Shown here one piece after another: positions 57,630 to 64,000 of a stretch of 64,000 nucleotides of DNA. The stretch comes from JAXMDC01 sp046349035 (GTDB lineage Bacteria > Pseudomonadota > Alphaproteobacteria > Rhizobiales > Kaistiaceae), in NCBI GenBank assembly GCA_046349035.1, contig JAXMDC010000006.1, forward strand, positions 1-64,000, read 5' to 3'. The first letter of the stretch is position 1; each line of letters starts with the position of its first letter. The translations under genes were made by a program, and so were the position numbers. Under the pieces are notes generated by a model. It did not search any database. It had not been told where the DNA came from and worked only from the letters and a program-made list of their open reading frames with translations.

Positions 57630-59498
57630 ATGTCGACTTCATCCGATGCGCGTCCCGCCGGGGCGCGCAGCCGCACTTTCGTCGGCGTCATCGCCTTTGC
57701 GCTGCGGCGCTGGCGGCCGCACAAGCCGGTCGTCGCCCTGATCGCCGGGACGATGGCGCTTGCCACCTTCGCCGATGTCGCGATGCCGCTCTTCGCCGGC
57801 CGCCTGGTCGATGCCATCGCCGGCGGCGTCAGTGCCGAGGCGCGGTCGGCGGCGCTCGCCGCCTTTGCCGCCATTGTCGGCCTTGCCGTCTGCTCGATCG
57901 GCCTCCGCCAGGCGTCCTTTGCCGGCATCGTCCGGCTCACCCTCTCGGTGATGCGCGGCGTCGCCGCCGACGCCTTTGCCCGCGTGCAGCGGCTCGGCAC
58001 CGACTGGCACGCCAACACCTTCGCCGGCTCGACCGTCCGCAAGATCACCCGCGGCATGTGGGCGATCGACATGCTGGACGATGTGCTGCTGGTCTCGCTG
58101 CTGCCCTCGGCGGTGGTGCTGATCGGCTCGACCGTGCTGCTCGGCCTCCGCTGGCCGGTTGTCGGCGCGGTGGTCGCCGTCGGCTCGCTCCTCTTCATCG
58201 CCATGACGACGGCGCTTTCGCTCCGCTTCGTCGCCCCGGCCTCGCGGCTCTCCAACCAGTGGGACACCAAGCTCGGCGGCGCCATCGCCGATGCCGTCGG
58301 CTGCAATGCCGTGGTCAAGGCTTTCGGCGGCGAGGCGCGCGAGGATCTCCGTCTGTCGCGGCTGACGCAGAAGTGGGCGGCCCGCACCCGCCGCACGTGG
58401 CTGCGCCACAACCTCAACAGCTTCCTGCAGATGACGGCGACGCTCGCCATGCGGATTGCCGTGATCGGCACCGTGCTGTGGCTGTGGTGGCAGGGCGAGG
58501 CCTCGCCCGGCGACCTCACTTACGTGCTCACCGCCTTCTTTATGATTCAGGGGTTCCTGCGCGAGGTCGGCCAGCACATCCGCAACCTCCAGCGCTCGGT
58601 CAACGACATGGAGGAGATGGTCGGCCTTCTCGACCAGCCGCTCGGCGTCAAGGACCGCCCGAACGCGCCGGACATCGCCATCGCCAAGGGCGGCATCGTC
58701 TTCGAGCATGTCGGCTTCCACTACGGCACGCACAGCCGGCCGCTCTACACCGATCTCAATGTCGCCATCGCTCCCGGCGAGCGGGTGGGCCTGGTCGGCC
58801 ATTCCGGCTCCGGCAAGACCACCTTCGTCAAGCTGATCCAGCGCCTCTACGACGTCACCGCCGGGCGGATCCTGATCGACGGCGTCGATATCGCCGGCGT
58901 GGCGCAGGCCTCGCTCCGCGCCGAGATCGCCATCGTCCAGCAGGAGCCGATCCTCTTCCACCGCTCGCTTGCCGACAACATCGCCTACGGCCGCCCCGGC
59001 GCCTCGATAGCGGAGATCGTCGAGGCGGCGCGCCTCGCCAACGCCCACGACTTCGTCGCCCGCCTGCCGAATGGCTACGCCACGCTGGTCGGCGAGCGCG
59101 GCGTCAAGCTCTCCGGCGGCGAGCGTCAGCGGGTGGCGCTGGCGCGGGCCTTCCTCGCCGATGCGCCGATCCTCATCCTCGACGAGGCGACTTCGAGCCT
59201 CGACTCGGAGTCCGAGGCGCTGATCCAGGAGGCGATGGCGCGGCTGATGAAGGGGCGCACCACCATCGTCGTCGCCCACCGCCTCTCGACCGTGCGCGTC
59301 ATGGACCGCATCCTGGTCTTCGACCGCGGCCGCATCGCCGAGGAGGGCGACCACGCGGCGCTGCTGCGTCGCGACAACGGCATCTACCGCCGCCTCTTCG
59401 ACCGCCAGGCGAGCGACCTCGCCAAGGGCCTGCCGGCCGAGCGCTTCCTGCTGCCGGCCGCGCCGACCAAGGTGGTGCCGCTGCCGGCGATGCGCTGA
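57630..59498 (+). CDS. ABC exporter (fused permease and ATPase)
   Basis: 622 aa from ATG 57630. The N-terminal transmembrane domain has six helices (residues about 30-330). The ATPase then shows Walker A GHSGSGKTT, Q-loop VQQEPILF, signature LSGGERQRVALARAF, Walker B ILILDEATSSLDSES and H-loop VVAHRLSTVRVMD. It is a type IV exporter, probably homodimeric (lipid, peptide or drug). The frame is open 40 codons further upstream but that extension lacks an RBS; GGAG precedes ATG 57630. It stands alone downstream of the methyltransferase. Confidence 0.92.
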   Translation: MSTSSDARPAGARSRTFVGVIAFALRRWRPHKPVVALIAGTMALATFADVAMPLFAGRLVDAIAGGVSAEARSAALAAFAAIVGLAVCSIGLRQASFAGIVRLTLSVMRGVAADAFARVQRLGTDWHANTFAGSTVRKITRGMWAIDMLDDVLLVSLLPSAVVLIGSTVLLGLRWPVVGAVVAVGSLLFIAMTTALSLRFVAPASRLSNQWDTKLGGAIADAVGCNAVVKAFGGEAREDLRLSRLTQKWAARTRRTWLRHNLNSFLQMTATLAMRIAVIGTVLWLWWQGEASPGDLTYVLTAFFMIQGFLREVGQHIRNLQRSVNDMEEMVGLLDQPLGVKDRPNAPDIAIAKGGIVFEHVGFHYGTHSRPLYTDLNVAIAPGERVGLVGHSGSGKTTFVKLIQRLYDVTAGRILIDGVDIAGVAQASLRAEIAIVQQEPILFHRSLADNIAYGRPGASIAEIVEAARLANAHDFVARLPNGYATLVGERGVKLSGGERQRVALARAFLADAPILILDEATSSLDSESEALIQEAMARLMKGRTTIVVAHRLSTVRVMDRILVFDRGRIAEEGDHAALLRRDNGIYRRLFDRQASDLAKGLPAERFLLPAAPTKVVPLPAMR

Positions 59499-59532
59499 GC
59501 GGGCGGCGCGCCCGCGCGGCGACGCCGGCGGT

Positions 59533-59895
59533 CTATTTCTCCAGCGACTCCAGATAGGCGATGAAGTCGCCGATCTCTCGCGGGTCGAACTCGAATTGCG
59601 GCATCTCGGCGTGGCCGACGAAGATGCCCTCGGCGAGCGCCTCCTCGAGATTGGCGACCGGGTAGCGCTGGTGCAGGAGGCGGAACGGCGGCGATTGCGG
59701 GTTGGGACTGTCGCCGGTCTTCTCGACCGCATGGCAGCGCGCGCAGGAGGCGACCGCAAGCGCGTGGCCACGGTCGGCGGCGGCCGACTGGGCGAGGGCG
59801 GGGGCGGCGAGGCCAAGCGCGAGCATGAGCGCCGCCGCGTAGGAGGCAATTCGCCCTCGCTCCTCACCTGCGAAGCGGGGGAGGGGGACCGCCAC
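59533..59895 (-). CDS. Small c-type cytochrome whose 5' end lies in a repeat element
   Basis: About 120 aa. The leader YAAALMLALGLAAPALAQ is a signal peptide; CARCH is the heme motif, and VGHAEMPQFE contains the axial Met. The predicted N-terminus PLPRFAGEERGRIAS is encoded by the right-hand end of the intergenic repeat at 59861. The only start options are a GTG at 59895, inside that repeat, or an ATG at 59826, which leaves a leader of only 13 residues without a positive charge. The start is therefore uncertain. Confidence 0.78.
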   Translation of the reverse strand: MAVPLPRFAGEERGRIASYAAALMLALGLAAPALAQSAAADRGHALAVASCARCHAVEKTGDSPNPQSPPFRLLHQRYPVANLEEALAEGIFVGHAEMPQFEFDPREIGDFIAYLESLEK

Positions 59896-60120
59896 CCAAA
59901 TCGGGTCTACCCGGTTTGGGCAATCGTCTGATGCTGGACTCGGCCAAGGCCGAGTCCAGTGCGGTGGAGGGGGCGTGGTTCGCATCGACCTATGAAGTTC
60001 CGGCGGCCGCTCACGAAGCGGCGGGCGGTTCAATGGCATTCTCATTTCGGGTCCGCTGCTCCGCCCTCCACCGCCTTCGGCGGTCCCCCTCCCCCGCAAG
60101 CGGGGGAGGAACCAACCGGC
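59861..60120. repeat. Inverted-repeat element (MITE-like), copy 2
   Basis: Terminal arms of about 33 bp match as inverted repeats: the left ends in GGGGGAGGGGGACCGCC and the right, reverse-complemented, ends identically. Inside are two further hairpins: CCCAAATCGGGT/ACCCGGTTTGGG at 59895-59920 with one mismatch, and a perfect 12-bp arm pair CTGGACTCGGCC at 59934-59959. It is related to copy 1 at 23041-23240. The 3' part also contributes the N-terminus of the cytochrome at 59533. No gene is seen in the rest. Confidence 0.7.
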
Positions 60121-60196
60121 CCACCCCGCCGCAACGCGCCCGCGCCGGCCTTGATGCCGATCAACCCGTTGGCGGCCGGATCGCTCCCTGGAGTGG

Positions 60197-60330
60197 GCGA
60201 ACGCGCTGACGCGCTACGCTTGGAGTACCGCGAACGCGCCGACGCGCTACGCGGGGCGCCTGCCGCGAACGCGCTGACGCGCTACGCCTGGAGTGCCGCG
60301 AACGCGCTGAAGCGCTACGCGGGGCGGGGC
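60197..60330 (+). repeat. 68-bp tandem repeat made of two alternating units
   Basis: Four units start with GCGAACGCGC(T/C)GA(C/A)GCGCTACGC: 60197-60229, 60230-60264, 60265-60297 and 60298 to about 60330. The tails alternate: units 1 and 3 end TGGAGT(A/G)CC; units 2 and 4 end GGGGCG plus variable bases. It is thus a 68-bp pair present twice. It lies 76 bp upstream of the cysteine synthase ATG. Each unit contains the near palindrome GCGCTGACGCGC. Confidence 0.85.
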
Positions 60331-60405
60331 GAGTTGTTGTCGCCGCGCGGCTCGGGCATTCTCCCCGCCCATCGTTCTTCCCGCCGCATCCTCAAAGGAA
60401 TTGCC

Positions 60406-61452
60406 ATGGCCCGTTTTGCGAGCATCCTCGGCACCGTCGGCAACACGCCGACCGTCCGCGTCAACCGCCTGGCGCCGGCCGGCGTCAACCTCTACGTCAA
60501 GGTCGAGGCGTTCAATCCGCTGGGCTCGGTCAAGGACCGCCTGGCGCTGGCGGTGATCGAGGCGGCGGAGAAGTCGGGCGAATTGAAGCCCGGCCAGACG
60601 GTGGTCGAGGCGACCAGCGGCAACACCGGCATCGGCCTTGCCATGGTGTGCGCCGCCAAGGGCTACCCGCTGGTCGTCACCATGGCCGAGGTGTTCAGCG
60701 TCGAACGGCGCAAGCTCATGCGCTTCCTCGGCGCCAAGGTGGTGGTGACCCCGGCCGCCGAGCGCGCCGTCGGCATGGTGCGGAAGACCGAGGCGCTCGC
60801 CAAGGCGCATGGCTGGTTCATGCCGCGCCAGTTCGAGAACGAGGCCAACCCGGATTTCCATTCGCGGACGACGGCGCAGGAGATCCTCGCCGACTTCAAG
60901 GGCGACCGGCTCGACTACTGGGTCTCCGGCTACGGCACCGGCGGCACGCTGAAGGGCGTCGCCCGGGTGCTGCGCAAGGAGCGGCCGGAGACCAAGGTGA
61001 TCGTCTGCGAGCCGGAGGACGCGCAGCTGCTCGGCTCCGGCGCCCCGCAGGCGCGCAATCCCGACGGCACGCCGGCGGCGCCGCACCCCGCCTTCAAGCC
61101 GCACCCGATGCAGGGCTGGACGCCGGACTTCATCCCCAAGCTCACCGGCGACGCCGTCGACATGAAGCTGATCGACCGCATCGTGCCGGTGCCCGGCGCC
61201 GAGGCGATCCGCTGCTCCAAGGAGCTGGCCGCCAAGGAGGGCATCTTCGTCGGCATCTCCTCCGGCGGCACCTTCGCCGGGGCGCTGAAGATCGCCGCCG
61301 AGGCGCCGAAGGGAGCCAACATCGTCTGCATGCTGCCCGACACCGGCGAGCGCTACCTCAGCACCGCGCTCTTCACCGACGTCCCCGCCGACATGAACGA
61401 GGAGGAGATGGCGATCTCGCGGTCGACGCCGGGCGGACAATTGGCCAAGTGA
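60406..61452 (+). CDS. cysK: Cysteine synthase family PLP enzyme
   Basis: 348 aa, O-acetylserine sulfhydrylase type. The PLP Lys is in NPLGSVKDRLALAVIEAAE; the phosphate loop is VEATSGNTGIGLAM and GYGTGGTLKGVARVL; SSGGTFAGAL near the C-terminus contacts the cofactor. It is longer than typical CysK (about 310-320 aa) because of an insert (GTPAAPHPAFKPHPMQGWTP) that occurs in the OASS-B/cystathionine-synthase-like subset, so the exact substrate is not settled. AAAGGA precedes the ATG. Confidence 0.9.
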   Translation: MARFASILGTVGNTPTVRVNRLAPAGVNLYVKVEAFNPLGSVKDRLALAVIEAAEKSGELKPGQTVVEATSGNTGIGLAMVCAAKGYPLVVTMAEVFSVERRKLMRFLGAKVVVTPAAERAVGMVRKTEALAKAHGWFMPRQFENEANPDFHSRTTAQEILADFKGDRLDYWVSGYGTGGTLKGVARVLRKERPETKVIVCEPEDAQLLGSGAPQARNPDGTPAAPHPAFKPHPMQGWTPDFIPKLTGDAVDMKLIDRIVPVPGAEAIRCSKELAAKEGIFVGISSGGTFAGALKIAAEAPKGANIVCMLPDTGERYLSTALFTDVPADMNEEEMAISRSTPGGQLAK

Positions 61453-61504
61453 CCGCCCTCTCCCGCCGCCCCGCCCGACCCCGAGGCCTGCAGGCCGAGG
61501 GGGA

Positions 61505-62734
61505 ATGGCGGCAACCGAAACGAATGGCGAAGCCATGAACCCGCTCTCCCGCCGGATCGCCGCCGCCGACGCCGCCTTCAAGCCGGTCGCCGACTTCTAC
61601 TTCCGTTCGCGCTATGCCGAGCGCCGCTTCGCGCCCGGCGTCGCCGACTTCACCTTCGGCAATCCGCACGAGATGCCGCTGACCGGTCTCGTCGCGGCGA
61701 TCCGCGAGCGGGCGCTGCCCCGGGACAAGAACTGGTACGCCTACAAGACCAGCGAGGACGAGGGCACCGCCTTCCTCGCCGAGCATGTCGGGCGCGAACT
61801 CGGCCTTGCCTTTGCGCCCAGCGACATCGCGCTGACGACCGGCGCCTTCGCGGCGATCATGGTCGCCTTCCACCTCCTCGCCGACGCCGGCGACGAGGTG
61901 CTCTACAGCGAGCCGGCCTGGTTCTGCTACGCGCCGGCGGCGCACGCCGCCGATCTCCAGCCGCGCCGCGTCGCCCTCAAGGCGCCGCGCTTCGACCTCG
62001 ACCTCGCAGCGATCGAGGCGGCGATCACGCCGAAGACCCGCATCGTCGTCGTCAACACCCCGCACAACCCGACCGGCCGCATCTACCCGACCGAGACGCT
62101 TGGCGAACTCGCCGAGCTGCTGGAGCGCGCCTCGCGGCGGATCGGCCGGCGCATCTTCATCCTCGCCGACGAGCCCTATCGCCGCCTTCGCTTCGACGGC
62201 CGTGCCTTCGTCAGCCCGGCCGCCGTCTATCCCTGGACGCTGATCTCCTACAGCTACGGCAAGGTGCTGCTGGCGCCGGGGCAGCGCATCGGCTACCTGG
62301 CGCTCTCGCCGCTGATGCCGGACGGCGAGCGGCAGGCGCTGTCTGGGGCATTGTTTGCGGCTCAGATGGCGCTCGGCTGGTGCTTCCCCAACGCGGTGAT
62401 GCAATACGCCATCCCCGACCTCGAACGCCTCGCCATCGACGGCGCCGCGCTCGCCCGCCGCCGCGACCGCCTGACCGCGGCGCTAACCGCCGCCGGCTTC
62501 GCCGTCCTGCCGCCGGAGGGGACGTTCTACCTCTGGGCGCGGTGGCCGGGGGGCGACGCGACGGGCGAGAGCGGCGAGCACCAGCCGCAATGGAACGCGC
62601 TCGCCGACCGCGACGTGTTCGTGATGCCCGGCGAAGTCCTCGGCGGCCCCGGCCACCTCCGCATCAGCCTCACCGCCTCCGACGCCATGGTCGACGCCGC
62701 CCTGCCGGCGTTCGCGGGGCTGGGCGGGGAATAG
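61505..62734 (+). CDS. Aminotransferase class I/II
   Basis: 409 aa. The fold-type I signature is present: TFGNPHEMPLTGLVAAIRER, SEPAWFCYAPAAHAADLQP, TRIVVVNTPHNPTGRIYPTE, FILADEPYRRLRFDG and the PLP-binding Lys in ISYSYGKVLLAPGQRIGYLA. The substrate is not evident; aspartate/aromatic or alanine types are possible. It lies 52 bp downstream of cysK, and AGGGGGA is upstream of the ATG. Confidence 0.9.
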   Translation: MAATETNGEAMNPLSRRIAAADAAFKPVADFYFRSRYAERRFAPGVADFTFGNPHEMPLTGLVAAIRERALPRDKNWYAYKTSEDEGTAFLAEHVGRELGLAFAPSDIALTTGAFAAIMVAFHLLADAGDEVLYSEPAWFCYAPAAHAADLQPRRVALKAPRFDLDLAAIEAAITPKTRIVVVNTPHNPTGRIYPTETLGELAELLERASRRIGRRIFILADEPYRRLRFDGRAFVSPAAVYPWTLISYSYGKVLLAPGQRIGYLALSPLMPDGERQALSGALFAAQMALGWCFPNAVMQYAIPDLERLAIDGAALARRRDRLTAALTAAGFAVLPPEGTFYLWARWPGGDATGESGEHQPQWNALADRDVFVMPGEVLGGPGHLRISLTASDAMVDAALPAFAGLGGE

Positions 62735-62762
62735 GGGGGCGGGTTCGCTCGGTCTCCGGAGA

Positions 62763-63674
62763 TCAATCCAGAAGCGAGCTTTCATCGCCTTTCGTCACTA
62801 CGCCCAATACTTTTTGGACGTTGAAGGTATTGAAGTCGTTTTGATAAACGCCCAGGTGTGGTTCGAAAACTTGCTCGAAATGCAGCTCCACGTCCAACGC
62901 ATCGCCGGCGCCTAAGAGAACCTCGCGACTAAACAACTTCTGAAGAAACATATCATCGCTTATTCGAGCGGAGATCGGCACTCCGTTCCACTCGAAGGAC
63001 CATTTGTGCTTTCCCGGCCTCAGCCACAACTTTAGAATTATGAGCCGAACTCGCTCTGCGATCCTCGCGCGCCGCCGAGCATCCTCCGAAATGATTTCCG
63101 GCAACGCAGCGAGCCTCGGAAAGTCGGAACGCGGAATTTGCACAAGGGGCGTCGTGTCTGCCAGTCTCGGTGTCAAACCGAAATTCTCCACCGCCGGATC
63201 ACTCTGCAATACATCAAAAGCTTGCGAAAGTTTCCTGCTGATCTCGAAGTCTTTCTGAGCGCTCCGCGAATGCTCGTAGACCGAGCGCGGTACAATTATC
63301 CTGTCGTCGCCGCGACTTATGATGACCTCTCGGTCATTGACATTTATCGCGACTGTTGTGTCATTGCTCAACAGCTTCTCGTAGATGAGGGTCGCTACCA
63401 CGGCCCAAAGCACGTTCTCAATTCCTCGCGAAAAGAATCCACCCAAACCCTTGTGAATCTTTTTGAGGATTGCCCTGAAGCTGCCGGGCCCCAGCGCTTC
63501 CAAGCGAATTTCGATTGACTGGCCAGGATCCAGTAATTGACTGACCGAGCGTGCTGCGTCTGCGAACGCCACGAGGGAATTTGCGAATGTGTAGGCGTCA
63601 ACACTGGCCAAAGGGCCGCCGTAGTGGATGACGATTTGGTCCCCGCTGACCTGGGACAGGTCGATCGTTCCCAT
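62763..63674 (-). CDS. Hypothetical protein with one membrane segment, low GC
   Basis: 303 aa from ATG 63674 (GGGGGAAG upstream). The N-terminal part is IDLSQVSGDQIVIHYGGPLA; a possible helix is VLWAVVATLIYEKLL; basic and polar stretches follow. The base composition is lower in GC than in the neighbours, and codons such as AAT, TCG and GAT are more frequent, suggesting recent acquisition. I do not recognise a family. It lies next to the 3' end of a mobile-element type gene, which fits an acquired segment. Confidence 0.7.
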   Translation of the reverse strand: MGTIDLSQVSGDQIVIHYGGPLASVDAYTFANSLVAFADAARSVSQLLDPGQSIEIRLEALGPGSFRAILKKIHKGLGGFFSRGIENVLWAVVATLIYEKLLSNDTTVAINVNDREVIISRGDDRIIVPRSVYEHSRSAQKDFEISRKLSQAFDVLQSDPAVENFGLTPRLADTTPLVQIPRSDFPRLAALPEIISEDARRRARIAERVRLIILKLWLRPGKHKWSFEWNGVPISARISDDMFLQKLFSREVLLGAGDALDVELHFEQVFEPHLGVYQNDFNTFNVQKVLGVVTKGDESSLLD

Positions 63675-63761
63675 GGCTTCCCCCGGCTCTCGCCAGTTGA
63701 CAGGCATACCAGCAACTCCAAATTGGTGCGAATGTGATCCTTCGACCGGGACGGCGTGCCG

Positions 63762-64000
63762 TCACGGGCTCTCTGTGGCGGATGTGGCGGATGTGGCGGA
63801 TGTATCGGGAGGCGGCGCGAGGTAGCGTTCCCACGAGTCCTTGAGATCGGCTCGCAGATAGCCGCGGAAGAAGGCGGCTTCGATCCGTTTGGATACCGGC
63901 TTGATTTCGTAGCTCCGTAGCCGCACCGCCAGTCCTCGGGCGTCTAGCGGCTTGCCTTTGATGTCTCCCCATGGAGACTCGGGAATCTTGATCAACTCCT
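63762..64000 (-). CDS. 3' end of a DUF3631-type mobile-element protein (partial)
   Basis: The frame is open through the right edge. The visible C-terminal part, PESPWGDIKGKPLDARGLAV then RIEAAFFRGYLRADLKDSWE, matches the tail of phage or plasmid DUF3631 (primase/helicase-linked) proteins. It ends with the low-complexity TSATSATSATESP, encoded by a triplet of the 9-bp repeat. Its start lies outside the window. The assignment rests on the tail only. Confidence 0.6.
   Translation of the reverse strand, partial: ELIKIPESPWGDIKGKPLDARGLAVRLRSYEIKPVSKRIEAAFFRGYLRADLKDSWERYLAPPPDTSATSATSATESP
63775..63801 (-). repeat. Triplet of the 9-bp repeat inside a coding region
   Basis: GTGGCGGAT occurs three times in a row (63775, 63784, 63793), followed by a degenerate fourth unit (GTATCGGGA). 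It is the same 9-mer family as GTAGCGGNN at 22796-23004 and encodes TSA repeats at the C-terminus of the partial gene on the minus strand. Confidence 0.8.

Overview
This window comes from a high-GC, Gram-negative bacterium. Gene content points to an alphaproteobacterium with a respiratory, oxygen-responsive lifestyle: a FixL-type heme-PAS kinase with FixJ, a Crp/FNR-family regulator without N-terminal FNR cysteines, several small c-type cytochromes, a TRAP transporter, a PQQ dehydrogenase, Tat signals and GTG/TTG starts. I cannot fix the genus from sequence alone. No rRNA, tRNA or CRISPR array was seen.

Region 1 (1-22 kb) opens with the 3'-truncated asparaginyl-tRNA synthetase and is otherwise one stress/low-oxygen gene set. 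It contains fixLJ, a FixK-like regulator, four small cytochromes c, three BON-domain proteins (one fused to CBS domains), a tandem universal stress protein, a periplasmic serine protease, Hsp20, a P-type ATPase and a host-attachment-like protein. It also holds a nucleotide-turnover set: type 2 thymidine/AMP phosphorylase, PRPP synthetase, a beta-CASP nuclease and a phosphoribosyltransferase. Eight FNR/FixK-type palindromes (TTGAY-N4-RTCAA and close variants) lie upstream of these transcription units. Most fall at two preferred distances from the start codons, which makes this look like one regulon with its own sensor and regulators.

Region 2 (22-30 kb) contains a membrane protein, a repeat-rich non-coding stretch (modules of three 9-bp units in opposite orientations around a palindromic inverted-repeat element), a cytochrome c, a pentapeptide-repeat protein, an unusual PQQ dehydrogenase, a thermonuclease and a serine-glyoxylate-type aminotransferase. 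Region 3 (29.5-39.5 kb) has three paralogous outer-membrane barrels around a solute-binding protein and an acyl-adenylate ligase. Small exported proteins, a second pentapeptide protein and a second Crp/FNR regulator follow; two TGTGAC-N4-type boxes sit near that regulator.

Region 4 (39.7-53.5 kb) has a DUF1800/DUF1501 pair, a lipoprotein, a CHASE2-GGDEF-EAL protein with two FecR-domain proteins, two tiny membrane proteins, an amidase and a TRAP dctPQM operon. Region 5 (53.5-64 kb) has envelope glycosyltransferases, a methyltransferase, an ABC exporter, a cytochrome c whose 5' end runs into a repeat element, a 68-bp tandem repeat, a cysteine synthase and an aminotransferase. It ends in a visibly lower-GC gene next to the 3' end of a probable mobile-element gene, which suggests the edge of an acquired segment.
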